This document shows positions 23,550 through 34,776 of a stretch of 64,000 bases of DNA, piece after piece. Position 1 is the first letter of the stretch, and each line of letters opens with the position of its first letter. This DNA comes from Combretum micranthum (lineage: Eukaryota; Streptophyta; Magnoliopsida; Myrtales; Combretaceae), in contig JAMXBD010002455.1 in assembly GCA_024138025.1 (NCBI GenBank), forward strand, positions 1 to 64,000, in the 5' to 3' direction. Position numbers and translations under genes: made by a program. The notes beneath the pieces were generated by a model that saw only the letters and a list, made by a program, of their open reading frames with translations, made no database searches and had not been told where the DNA came from.

Positions 23550-25200
23550 AGGTTAATTTTCTCATGTGAAAGTTGAAATTGAACTTGAGGAAGTTGTTCG
23601 TGAAGAACAAAAAGGGGAGGACTTAGGCTGGCTATAAGCCATCAGCTTTGAAGTGCAAAGCTGCCTGCTTTTATGGGAGCACCGTTGGCTTTATACCAAC
23701 TTTGAAGTTCGAAAGATTTTCACGCAAACTTGTAAAGATGGCAGCGTATCAGGGTATGTTAGCCTTAAGCCACTAGCATAGGTATTCAAACCTGCCGGCC
23801 TTCTACCAACTTTCAATGCAAAATCTTTCTTCTTCAAATCTAAGCCGCTCCTGAGCCGCCGGCTTATGTCCAAGCCTATATTCCTATGAAAAGATAACAT
23901 CATTTCTTTTGGTGCTAGGGTTTCTCAATCTTTATATAAGTCCCATAGGTCTTTATTTCTTCCCCATATCTCTTCCTAAGGCAATTCTAGGTAAGATTTT
24001 CCTTTTAAATCTCTTTTGGGTTAAATTTAAGTAGACCTTATTTTCTAAATGTTGTCTTCAATTGGTTTTGTGAGGAATCAAGGGCTTGGAGACAAACCCT
24101 AGGTGTTGTGGAGTTATGATTTATTTGTGATTGAGAAGAACTGAAAATTTCATCCTAGGTAAGTTATGAATCTATCTCATCTTTGACGAATCATAGAAAT
24201 AGTCTTTTTTGAATTATGGTGTATGTTATGTTATGAAGGGATTTCTAAGGTTTTAGTGAACTTTGGAGAAATTCTTATCTATTGGAGTTTCCAGTTAACA
24301 TACCTATTCTGAATGTTTGTGTACAAACCTAGATCTTATTTCTTGTTAGATTAGGGTTTGGTTTATCTTGAGCTTTGATTAAGAATATAGTTATGATGAG
24401 ATGGTTTTTTTTTATTTGATCAAGGTTTCGTTGATATTAAGGTTTTGTGAAAAAGCTGATTCAGGTACAACCTTACTATGCTTGCTCTTTGTGCTTATAG
24501 GATTAGAATACTAAATTGACCTAATTCTATTTGGTATATAATTGAATGTATGTTGTTTGTGTTTTGCTTTAGTTACTAAAGACCATGTAGATTATGATAC
24601 TAATGAAGTGCCATGATGATCCTTGTGTGCCGTTGTCCTTAGTGGAGTTGTACTTGCAGACAATTCCGATAGTTTAGAAGTAGTGCGAGTATCGCTTCCA
24701 GCACCGCATATGTATAATTACCTATTTTTCTATATTGGTTGTTTTAAGAATTCTTGAGATACTTCAGATTTGGGGTTAGGCGCGAATGGCCCTAAACTGT
24801 GTTGTTTGCTTGGATAATTTGAAGATAATAATTTATGTTTGTTGCATTAGTTTCTAAGTTTTATGTGGTGTTGCTTATTGCTTGGTTATGTGCATGTGTT
24901 TTCGGTTTAGCATACTGAGCGTTTTGGCTCACCCTTTTATCTTTTTCAGGAACAGATGAAGATTAGATAGGTTATGATTTATCTGGATTTGATGTATATG
25001 TGGAGTGTGAAGAGGACATTAGTGGACCTGATTATTTTTCAGATCTCTAGATTTATCTTGGATGATTGTGAATAGATGGCACTATGAAAAGTTGTTTTCA
25101 AAACTTTTGTTTGATTTATGAAATTATAGAAAGACCTTATTATCCTTCAAATTTCTAGATTTATCTTAGATAATTAGAACATTACATTATATGAAAAAGT
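23550..25200 (+). repeat. Unresolved block inside C', probably a related LTR in plus orientation
   Basis: Alignment by eye with intact C copies stops at about 23550 and resumes at about 25200 (GAATAGTAATTGAATAATAAACAA). The block has a promoter-like TTTATATAAG at about 23930. It also has GAGCGTTTTGGCTCACCC followed by a pyrimidine-rich TTTTTCAG near 24920-24950, an arrangement seen in LTRs of related gypsy families. A segment with TCTAGATTTATCTT occurs twice (about 25047 and 25163). Terminal bases and a duplication could not be fixed. Confidence 0.35.
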
Positions 25201-26069
25201 AAAGATAAATGAATAGTAATTGAATAATAAACAATGCAAATAAAATACCAGTAGTAATAAAAACATGCGTAAATGAGCTATATTTGATATTTTTAGAAGC
25301 AAAAAATTCTAAAAATGATATTTTATGATTTCTCAGCTAATCATGACTCTAGATATGTTGTCTGAATACTTTCACTATTTTGCATGTCGAGACTCTGATT
25401 TTAGAAACTGATCCCATTTGGATTCGAAACAAACGAGTTTTGGGCAAATTTGATCTTTTTTTAGTTGTATCACATTATTTCAGTCTATAATTCAAGATTA
25501 TCTTATTAGTCTTGTTTTAGATTTTCGAGCGCAGGATTGTTGGATCTAGTCTCACTAGGGCTTGTTGTTAACTTAGTTCACTTTTAGGATTTCGGTTTTG
25601 ATCATGGCTTTAAGATTTACTCGTAAGATTATAAAATCTAAGGGTTCAAAGTTTTACTTTATTTTTATGGTTTATTTAATATTTTGCAGTTATCGAGATT
25701 ATTGAATCGAGTCTAAGGTTATGTGTTGACTCGGGTTGACTTTTGGTAGTTAATTTAAATTTTTTATTCTAAAATTTACCGAAGGATCTATTGTTTTATA
25801 ATTTTGTCATTGAACATTGTTTAGATATATTCTCAATTCACGTGTTAAGGATCATAGAAATGAATTGCTTAGCATAAGATTTTGAATTGAACGATTATTG
25901 GATTATCTATTTTTTTTTTTTTGAAGGTTCTCTTTTTCTTAAGGTTATGAAATTCATATTTGATCTTGTTTAGAGTTTCTAGAATTCGGTTTTGGGGTTT
26001 TGATTTTAGTTTTTATCTCTAGAATTATTTCTTAAGAGATATGAAAAAAATCAGGAGTTTACAATATGC

Positions 26070-27440
26070 TTTACACACCCATGCATACACGAATTAGTTG
26101 CAATAAGTTAAGTAGAATGATTTTCACATTACAAAGTCTCCAGAAAATCAACAAAAACACCTAAATCACAAAGAATATAGGATATCCAAAGAATTTCCTT
26201 AGTGGAAGTTGCCATACTATGATATTCAACCTCAGCTGTGGATTTGGAGATAATTAGTTGTTTCTTAGTTTTCTAAGTGATCAAAGCATCACCAATAAAT
26301 ATACAAGAACCAATCAGGGATTTCTATCCAAGGAACAAGATCTCTAATCTGCATCATTATAAGCTAACAATTTCAACGAATCATTAGCAAGATGGAATAA
26401 ACCAAGAGAAGATGATCTTTTAAGATATTGAAGCACTTGAAACAAAACTATCATATGTAAAACAAAGGAGAAGATAAAGCCTCACCATTAAACGGTAAAG
26501 GATAGAAACATAGCTTTGCCCTTGTCAAACTTGCATCCATCAAGATATCCAGAATAAATTTCCTCTAAGAAATCAATAGACCAGCTTGAGTATGACACAA
26601 TTCTAAGCCTAAAAAGAAACAAGTTAGACCTAGATCCTTCATTGTAAAGGCAGCATCAAACTAGATTTAAGCTTAGCAATTAGTTGTTCAGAAGTCCCTA
26701 TCAACAATAAATCATCAACATATAACAAGGCAACAAGAAAAGCAAAATCTATCCTTTTAGTGAGTAAGTAGTCATTCGATGATTGTTAAAAACCATGAGA
26801 AACAAGAAAATTAGTTCTAAGTTCCATTGACGTGTTGCCTGCTTTAAACCACAAAAAGAGTGTTTGAGCTCACAAACTTGACTAGCCCCATCTTTATTAT
26901 AACCATTAAGTGAAACCATAAAAATGTCTTCATCAAGAAAACCATGCAAAAATACATTATTGACATCGACTTGATGAAAAACTCAATTAGAAGCAAAAGC
27001 TATAACAAGAACTATACGGACAGCTCCTAATTTTGCAATTGGTGAAAAGGTCTCATGGAAATTAATACCCTCAATTTAAGTATAGCCCTTCGCCACTAGC
27101 CTTGCTTTGTATCTTTCTACACTTCCATCTAGTATAAACTTCACTTTATATACCCATTTAGACCCAATATGTTTCTTTCCTTTAGGAAGATTAGTAAGTA
27201 CTTAAGTTTGATTACTTTCTAATGCATCAAGTTTATTTTGCATAGCTATTCTCCATTCCTCATGCTTAGAAGCATTAGAAAAAGTGTTTGGCTCTTGAAC
27301 CATGAACACATTAGCAAATATAACATAAAATCAGAAGGAAAATCTATGAAGGAAGCAAATGTGAAGAACGAATAAGGATGTGTATTAGCCATGTATTTAG
27401 AGGGAGTATGTAAGGTATGACTACTAGTGATACAATGCAC
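26070..27440 (-). pseudogene. Copia reverse transcriptase, decayed
   Basis: Minus-strand pieces in changing frames. The start region reads EPNTF-like then MRNGE (27440-27246). The middle has HGFLDEDIFMVSLNGY and CELKHSFCGLKQATRQWN (26949-26749), the conserved copia VYVxxPxGF...LKKxLYGLKQAxRxW part. The catalytic YVDDLLLIG is visible at about 26705-26722 in another frame. Frameshifts and stops rule out function. Confidence 0.85.
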
Positions 27441-27595
27441 ATAGTCACTGAGCTATGTAGGAATTGTCTTTACTCTAGTTGGCCTTCTCAAGGTCTAAAC
27501 ATCATTATTTTGCGAGTTAGAAAGGACATGAGAAGTAGAATTAACACTGGTGTCAGATATAAATTATCTCCAAAAGAAACAGATTGAGGTTGCTT

Positions 27596-28859
27596 TTATT
27601 TGAACTGTTTAGTTACAACCCTAGTAGGCCTATCATGGCAAGGAAAAATATTTTTATGAAAGAGAACATATCTGCTCATGAAAATAGTTCTTATATTTAG
27701 ATCAACCAAATGAAAACTTTTTTGTCCATGATTACAACCTAAGAAAATACATTGAATTCCACTTAAATCAATTTTATCTTGATGAGAGGAATATCTCATA
27801 GCATGACAAAGACACCCTATAGCACGTAAAGATGAGTAATCTGGTATTTGTCCAAATAACATCTCAAAAGGTGATTTTCAATGAAGATTAGACAAAGGCA
27901 TTTTACTAATAAGAAAAGTAGCAGCAAGAACACACTCACTTCACAACTCTTTAGGAAAATTTACTTGTAAACATAAAGCTTTTGAAGTATCAAGCGAATG
28001 CCTATGTTTCCTCTGTACCCGACTATTATGTTGTGGTGTATAAGTCATGGTTAGTTGATGAATGATCGCAAAAGATTCAATCAAACTCTTACATTAAGCA
28101 GAATCAAACTCTATCCTAATGTTTGTTTGAACAAACTTTGAACTGAAAAATGATTTTTAACGTAGCGGAAAAAATTATCCAAAACAAAAGGAACTTGAAA
28201 TTTTTAACTTAACATATAGGTCCAAGTACATCTTGTATGATAATCTAAAATAGTGAGAAAATAACTAGCCCTTGTGATAGAAACAACATGATAAGGTCCC
28301 TAGAGATCCATGTTCAAAAAATCAAAAACAAAACTAGAGTGGTTTTCACTTCTTGAAAAGGGTAAGTGATGAAGCTTAGTTTCATGACAAACAGAACACA
28401 AGAAATCATCAAACTTAAGATGTTTATGCAACTCCATTTGTCTTATTTTGTATAGAGGTACATGGCCAAGATGCCTATCAAGCAAAATAGCATCACTAGA
28501 CTTATTACAATTGAAACTTTTATACGAAGAATTTACTTAAGAATGATTAACTAGAGTTGAGACATTCTTTATGGCTTAAGACTCTAAGAAACATAAACCT
28601 TGAATTGCTTGTGCAGTAGTTACAAAATCACTAAAACAAGGTCCTAAAAAGAACATTTGGAATGATCAAAATCACTACTAAATTATGATCATGTAGAAGT
28701 TTATTTACTAACAACAACTTGTATTTAAAGGAGGGTACAAGAAGAACATGATGACATGATGTAGGGTTATGTGTATTTTTAGGATAACAGACCCTACTGT
28801 ATTAACAAGTACATATTTGCTATCAAGTATTTTGACATACATTGTTTAGGTAATTTCTA
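27596..28859 (-). pseudogene. Copia integrase and protease-integrase linker, decayed
   Basis: The linker before integrase is readable at about 28800-28700 (HHVLLVPSFKYKLLLVNKLL, the NVLYVPxFxxNLLSVxKL motif). The zinc-binding HHCC region is at 28485-28300: HLGHVPLYKI, then CSVCHETKLHHLPF. The C-terminal part is at 27862-27596, with LRAIGCLCHAMRYSS and CIFLGCNHGQKSFHL and RYVLFHKNIFPC. The catalytic core between them is broken by stops. Confidence 0.85.
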
Positions 28860-30293
28860 TGTGATGCGCTCAAACCGATCGTATCAAACTTTAAAATTTA
28901 TAAACCTAGAATTAATCCTATGATCGAGCAAAGGCAAGTATACCTATTTGAAATAGTATATGATTAAAATCAGATATCATCTCAGAATCTAAGAAATAAT
29001 TATTAGTGTTACCCTTTCTCCACTATTTAGTCTAATTCTTAATTTGATATGTATTATCATCAACTACTAATTAACTAATTAAATTAACCCTAAAATCCTT
29101 ATGAAAGCTTTTAAGAATTATAGTCAATGACAAGATATGCAACATACCCCTCATCTTGTTCCACCCTAAACCCTAATTTTCCATATAAAGATAGATTGAT
29201 TAATGACTCATTCACACCTTGCACTGCATGAACTTCCTATTGAATTGATTACTCCTCGAGTTAATCAATTTCTAATCTTGCATAAATTAATAGAAACCTC
29301 TTCCTAAATAATATCAATACAAGATCGCATTAAAAATCCTAATTCATAAGCAAAGATCGAATCTTTATTGCAGCAAATCAAAGCTTCTCTATCTCTAGAT
29401 GAAGCATGTGACTTTCCTATTCATGAAGATCTAACTTACTAGATAAAACCTCTTTCATCTAATAAGAATCATGCATGTACTTAACTTTGCACATAAATCA
29501 ATCACAAAACAATTATAATACATGAATAGATGCAAAAGTATAAACTTTTCATTAATCAGGGCAATTCAATTCATATTGGGTTTAAGGTTTCACAAGATTT
29601 AGGGTTAGGAATCTACTCCTTCATGGAGTTTACAAGAAAAACACAATATTTAGAGAAGTAGAATAGAAACATGATATAGAAATACAACCCTTGAATGATC
29701 TTATGATAATCTATGATGCTCAAGCAATCTTTCTCTTCCAAGTGCGTCTTTTCTCTCCTAAGGTTCTTAATGTACGGCCCAAGATCCCCAAATAAATCAA
29801 CAAGGCGACTATTTATAGCATAGGGAGAAGTCATGTGTGCATGGGGGGTCTGCACGGCCGTCCTTAAGGCTGTGCACAATGAGAAAATTAGATTTTTGAC
29901 ATCTTTAGGTTCTACACAACCTTCTACACTGCCATACACGGGGTTGTGCACAACTCCAAATCTCCTTTTTCTTCTCGGATTGAGTTATTTGCTTTTGCAC
30001 TACCTTGTGCAGCTGCTAGGGCATGAATTGAGATACTTACTGGTCACCTTCTCTTCCTCTGCATAAGCATCTGAATGGCCATGCATGAGCGTTGTGCACA
30101 CTTGAAAATCATCACTTTGTAGCCTTTGTTAAATCTTTCCTTGTTTTTGCTCAAATCATCCATAAATCCTCCAAATGAGTACATAAACCCTGAAAAACAA
30201 ATATTCAACACTTAAGTATCTTTCTCTTAAGAATTACATAAAATTAATGCAAAATTATATCAATTGAGTATAGAAAATATGGGTCTTTTAACA
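28860..30293 (-). repeat. LTR of a second Athila-like element (A')
   Basis: The plus strand starts TGTGATGCGCTC and ends TCTTTTAACA. It is about the same length as the Athila LTRs, has the same layout and is followed by the same internal polypurine/3' region (AACTTCCCCACACTTAACC), but is strongly diverged. A minus-strand TATAAATAG is at 29809-29817, and a GC-richer patch (29830-29960) has repeated TGTGCACAA words. It interrupts the copia remnant; the target duplication was not found. Confidence 0.7.
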
Positions 30294-31711
30294 CTTATAA
30301 AACTTCCCCACACTTAACCATTTGCTTGTCCTCAAGCAAATAACTAAGAGTAATGAAGATCTGTCATCAAATATACTCAAATAAATTTATTTTTTCAAAC
30401 ACATTCAATAATTTCTTCAGATTATAGTGACTCACTTTGCATCTATAGCTCAAACCCATTATATAAATGTAATTAGCATAATAAAATCAAAATTCTAAGA
30501 TTAATCCAAGTAAGTTAAACTTTACCCCTACCAATTAGTAATAGCTTCCAAAGTCACAAAATAAACATGAAGTCAAACAATAGTGAAAGAGACCTAGTTA
30601 CACTTCACCACTCATTAAATGAATATATAAACTCTTCAACAACTTCTCTAAGCACAACAATCTAGAGTGAAAGTAATTGCATCAGTAATTCCCCTGGATT
30701 TCCTCTTTTTAGTTTAAATCTCTTCATAATTTATTAGAGCCTTCAGAGGGATGAGTCTTAGCCTGTATCTTTTCTTTTCTTTTCCTCTGGAGGGGTTTTT
30801 GCCGGCATCTTTTTAGCTCAATATTTTTTTTCAAGTTCATAAATTGAACTTATGCCATTCCTTCCTTCTTGTTATAGTGAGTTCATTGAGTCGGCACTTC
30901 CCGGGCTCATCACCCAAGTGACCAAGTTTTAAAGGGACCCCAGAGAACTCTCTCTCACTCCAACATTCAAGGTTGGATACTCATAACTCAATTACTCAAG
31001 TCATTGGAGTAAAGTTATGTAAGAAGCTTGTGTAGTTAATAGCGGGGTCAAACTTTGCTCTTCTGAGGGACCAAAGCCTACCCATATCAACTAAGCTTTT
31101 AATATTCAATTTAGTACAAAGGTTCAAAAGAGATTAATTTATGAAGGATCACTAAGTGATGAATTTCATATGCTCTTTCACTAAAGATTAGGAGTGTCCT
31201 CAAAATTTTTGAAAAGAAAATATACAAATCAACAAGTTCAGAACCATAACCATTTGACTTTCAACCAAGGACTTCGATTCACTTTTAGACCCTAAATTCC
31301 ATTACTAATTAGCAAGTAAGTTTATCCCACCTAGATTTTATTCTACAATTTCAATTAACTATATTGATCACAAAATAGGTGAGTAAGGTACTATATTTTC
31401 ATTTTTTTTCCTTTAATTTTGTGTCTTCTTTTTTATTGTGCTTTTATTTCTTCTTTCTCTCTTTGTTTTCATACTTCTTTAAAATTAGCCATTTTCAGCC
31501 ATTCTGTATGGATATCCAAGTTTCTTTTATAAGTATATTTGTTTAACCTTAATATATGGCATTGAAACTGATCATTTCAGCAATTATATATAATATCCAA
31601 GTTTCTTTTATAAGTATATTTGTTCAACCTTAATATATGACATTGAAACTGGTCATTTCAGCCATTATATATGAAATTTAATAATTTTATTTGTTTAACC
31701 TTTATATATTG
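30294..31711 (-). mobile_element. 3' internal end of the second Athila-like element, truncated
   Basis: Starts with a polypurine tract (minus GTGTGGGGAAG) next to the A' LTR and holds the 3' noncoding region of an Athila-type element. The block at 30830-31010 matches 2590-2785 closely. No ORF. It ends where the Tat LTR begins at 31712; the rest of A' does not reappear beyond the Tat element. Confidence 0.75.
31512..31708. repeat. 81-bp tandem duplication with a partial third copy
   Basis: ATATCCAAGTTTCTTTTATA starts at 31512 and again at 31593, with nearly the same 81-bp unit. A shorter, diverged third copy ends at the Tat LTR border. Confidence 0.85.
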
Positions 31712-31826
31712 TGTAGACACCCAATTTTTGCCCAATTAATTAAGGCTTAAAATTTAATTAAACTCATTTTTTTCAAAAGCCTTAAGTATTGATGAAGTTG
31801 GCTAAGTGATCAAGGCACAGGCCAAA

Positions 31827-31895
31827 TGGCCTGTTGGTTAAATGCATTGATCCAAACACACATCCAAGCTCAATGACACAAGTTCAAACCCTGGC
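31827..31895 (+). promoter_or_regulatory. tRNA-like A-box and B-box pair in the Tat LTR
   Basis: TGGCCTGTTGGTTAAATGC resembles the tRNA A-box region, and AGTTCAAACCCTGGC the B box, 54 bases downstream. The other LTR keeps both (44141-44155 and 44195-44205), there with the stronger GGTTCAAACCC. This looks like an internal RNA polymerase III promoter, as in tRNA-derived SINEs; activity is not known. Confidence 0.5.
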
Positions 31896-32338
31896 AAAGG
31901 CAAATTTTTGCCTTTTTATTATTTTTGTCTTTTCATCTTCCTCAAAAGTGACTTTTGCCTTCCTTTGCATCAGTTTTTAACTGACAAAACAACATTGATT
32001 GTCAAAATTGATGATGGAATTGCAAAGTGGTTATGGAATATGAAAGATTAGTGCAAAAACAACCCAAAAGTCATAAAATTCGTATAAAAAAAATTGGAAA
32101 AAAATGCAATTTGTGAGCATTCAATTGCACATGAATGGGGAGTTACAAAAATTGATGAAATTGGACAATTAATTTACATACATTGGATGAATCTAACATG
32201 GAATATGAAAGCAATCATCGATTCATCAGTTACAAGAATGAATCAAGCCCAAATTATTGATTAAATTCGTGAAAAATCAAATGGCAAAAATCGATTCATT
32301 TTCGAAACTGTTTGAAACGTAAAATTGAGCTTGCAACC

Positions 32339-32347
32339 TATAAATAG
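32339..32347 (+). promoter_or_regulatory. TATA box of the Tat 5' LTR
   Basis: TATAAATAG, kept in the other LTR at 44600-44608 with the same surroundings. Transcription would begin some 30 bases downstream, making the GC-rich island part of the transcript leader. Confidence 0.75.
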
Positions 32348-34217
32348 GAGGTCCTAGGATCAAAAGGCACAAGTCAATTTCAGAAAAACACATACATAAC
32401 CATATCAATTCGAGATTCTCGAATTTAGGAAGCAAATTCGAATTTTTCAAATTCGAAGTGATTGAATCGAATTTGATCAAAATTGAGTGTGTTAGGAATG
32501 TTAGAAACCTAATTTTGATGTTTAGTTTGCTTGGATTTGATCAAATTAATCTCTGAAAATTTTTTTTTATTTTGTTCATTAACGCCGCCGTACGACCACC
32601 GCCGGAACCGCCGCTTGCCGCCGTTCTGGGCGCGAACCACCACCTTCGAAGGACGCGCAACCACCATAGGAGTCGGGCCGACAAGCTTCCAGCCACCGAG
32701 GACCACCGGAGCCGCCGGAATCCGCCCCGGAAAGTCGCGTCATCGTCTTCTTTACCCGCCGGAGCTCCGAGATCCGACCCGAAGATCCGAATCTAACCCA
32801 GCCGGTCATCGGTCAACGGTCGTCGGTCATCGGTCAACGGTCAACTCAGATCAGACGGTCCAGATTCAATCAAGCAGATCAGACGGTCCAGATTCAATCA
32901 ATCAAGCAGATCAGCGGCTCATATTTGATCAAGCAGATCAGACGGCCTAGATTCAATCAAGCGATCAGACGGCCTAGATTTCATCAAGCGACCAGACGGC
33001 CCAGATTCAATCAATCGATCAGACGCCCAGATTCAATCTAGCAAATCAACGTTCCAGATCGAGTCAACGAGATCAGACGATCCAGATCGGTCAGCGCGAT
33101 CGACGCTCAGATCTCGTTCGCTTCATCCGACGGTCCAGGTTAATCCGCATTATTTTATTATATTTTTATTATATAATTAATTTCAGAAAATAAAAAAAAA
33201 TAGTAAAAAATTATAAAAAATTCATAAAAATTCAGAAAAATTCAGAAAAATCCAGAAAATATAATAATTATTTTTTATAAATTTATTTTTTTATTTTTTT
33301 AATATTTTTGAATATTTTTAATATGTATTTATACATAAATTGCTTAGAAATGCATATTTAATGCATGAAAAATATTTTTAATATATTGTAAATTATTCTG
33401 GATATATTGTGAATTTATGTGATGATTTTTTTAAAAAAATAAATAAAAATAAAAAAAAATAAAAATAAATAAAAATAATAAAATTGGATTTTCCAAAAAC
33501 AAAATAAAAAAAATGATTTTGGACTTAGAAAAATATGTTTTCAAAATAAAAAATCAATTGATTAGATCATAGGATCATCAAAAATGATTTTCATAAAAAT
33601 AAAATTTAATGAACTTAAATGAAAAGAGTTCAAAAAATTAAAATTGATCAACAAATTAAGTTTTTTTTAAAAGAACTACGTTTTGTCTGATCTCGATTAG
33701 CGAGTACGTAGGCACCTGCGGGGCGACATTAAAAAATAAAAAAAATGTTTTGTTTTTTTTGTGAATAAATATTTTGTAAATATAAGATATTTGTTGATAT
33801 TTGTTTTAAAAAATAATAAAAAAATAAAAAAATAAAATGAATGATTTGACTTGTAAATATTTGTTATAATGTTTATTTAATTTTTTGAGCATGAAAAGGA
33901 TAGATTAGAAATTTAAAATTCCAAAAGTGGTAACCGATTTGGTTTTAATAGGTTAGCCCCCGAATCCATGATATCTGGTTTTAAAAGTTGTTTTTTTTAA
34001 ATCAAATTTTCGCAGACTAGTAGCTAAGTTAGGATCAACCGACCCATTGATCCTAGCTTTTATTTTTTCCCGATTTATATCGGGTGGCGACTCTAAAATT
34101 TTTTAAAATTTCTTTTAACCCCTAGTCGAGGATTCATGTTAAATGGGTTCGGGTTTAATGTGAATCGGGTTAGGAGAAATGAACCAAGATAGTGGAAAAA
34201 ATCCAGGCTCGACAGCT

Positions 34218-34236
34218 TGGCGACTCCACTGGGGAC
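34218..34236 (+). promoter_or_regulatory. Primer-binding site of the Tat element
   Basis: TGGCGACTCCACTGGGGAC, three bases after the LTR end. This is the usual Tat/Ogre primer site, generally assigned to a tRNA-Arg. Confidence 0.85.
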
Positions 34237-34776
34237 TATTTAAATTTTTTTTTTAAAAAAAAGAGGGCTAGCCACTTAGGAATTTTAAATTTTAAATTTA
34301 TCCTTGCTCAATTTTTGTGAATATATGATTTTTGTATATTATATTGAATAATTTTTTGTAAATATATACTAGCCTTGCAAATATGAAAAATAGAAAACAA
34401 AAGTTTGATTTCTTTGTTTGCATTTGCATTTGCATGAATGTGTGCTAGATACGGTCGTACCAGGGCCGTCTTAAGAGCCTAAGCGAGGAGGACGAAGTAA
34501 GGTGGGGGCTGTGGCTTTCCACCCTCTAGATCAAGAAATGTCCTCCCACTCCGGTTTAGTACACTAAATCGGGGAACCTATAGAACCCTACCAAATCATG
34601 CATTCATTAGCATGGGATATGACCAACTTTTTCTAAAAAAATGAAGTTGAAATATAAATGTACATATGTAAATACTTAAAAAAAAAAAAGAAAATTCAAA
34701 AAAAAATATAAAAGCTGTCAAAAAATTAAAAAATTTTGTAAATATTAGCTTATACCTTTTAAAAAATTTTCAGAAA
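34237..34776 (+). other. 5' leader of the Tat element
   Basis: Noncoding. It has a GC-richer stretch at 34450-34570, then low-complexity A/T up to the first ATG of the extra ORF. Confidence 0.7.

Larger units (their letters stand above)
16400..26063 (-). repeat. C' : old solo LTR of family C, interrupted twice
   Basis: It starts TGTCATACCTTGATACCC and ends GAGTTTACA, degenerate versions of the TGTCACGCCCCGAAGGG...CCGGGGCTTACA ends of the intact copies at 49136 and 49947. The order of recognisable stretches is the same as in those copies: AACGGATTTACGC, GTTTCGATATGCTTAG, GGAAAACTCACTC, then the ATAACT and CCGGTAG-type blocks. It is split by the short gypsy element (16768-20204) and by an unresolved block (about 23550-25200). 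The flanks AATAG (left) and ATATG (right) would be a decayed AATAT duplication. No coding content. Confidence 0.75.
15781..28859 (-). mobile_element. Decayed Ty1/copia element, split by a solo LTR
   Basis: On the minus strand, going down in coordinates, copia pol motifs appear in order: protease-integrase linker (28859-28500), integrase zinc finger and C-terminus (28485-27596), RT (27440-26070), then after the C-family LTR (16400-26063) the end of RNase H (16399-16255). A probable 3' LTR follows below 16145, with a TATA box on minus (TATAAATAC, about 16128-16138). Its left end is unclear, so 15781 is approximate. Stops and frameshifts are everywhere. Gag and the 5' LTR are missing; the right edge is cut by the A' LTR at 28860. 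Confidence 0.75.
31712..34214 (+). repeat. 5' LTR of the Tat element
   Basis: Contains in order a tRNA-like A/B-box segment (31827-31891), a TATA box (32339-32347), a GC-rich island (about 32578-33145) with 26-27-bp repeats, a long AT-rich low-complexity part, and the block GAGTACGTAGGCACCTGCGG near 33705. ORFs in the GC-rich part occur on both strands and are probably fortuitous. Confidence 0.95.

Noticed and set aside
23691..23903. 70-codon minus ORF
   Set aside because: Lies in the LTR-like block and shows no recognisable motif.
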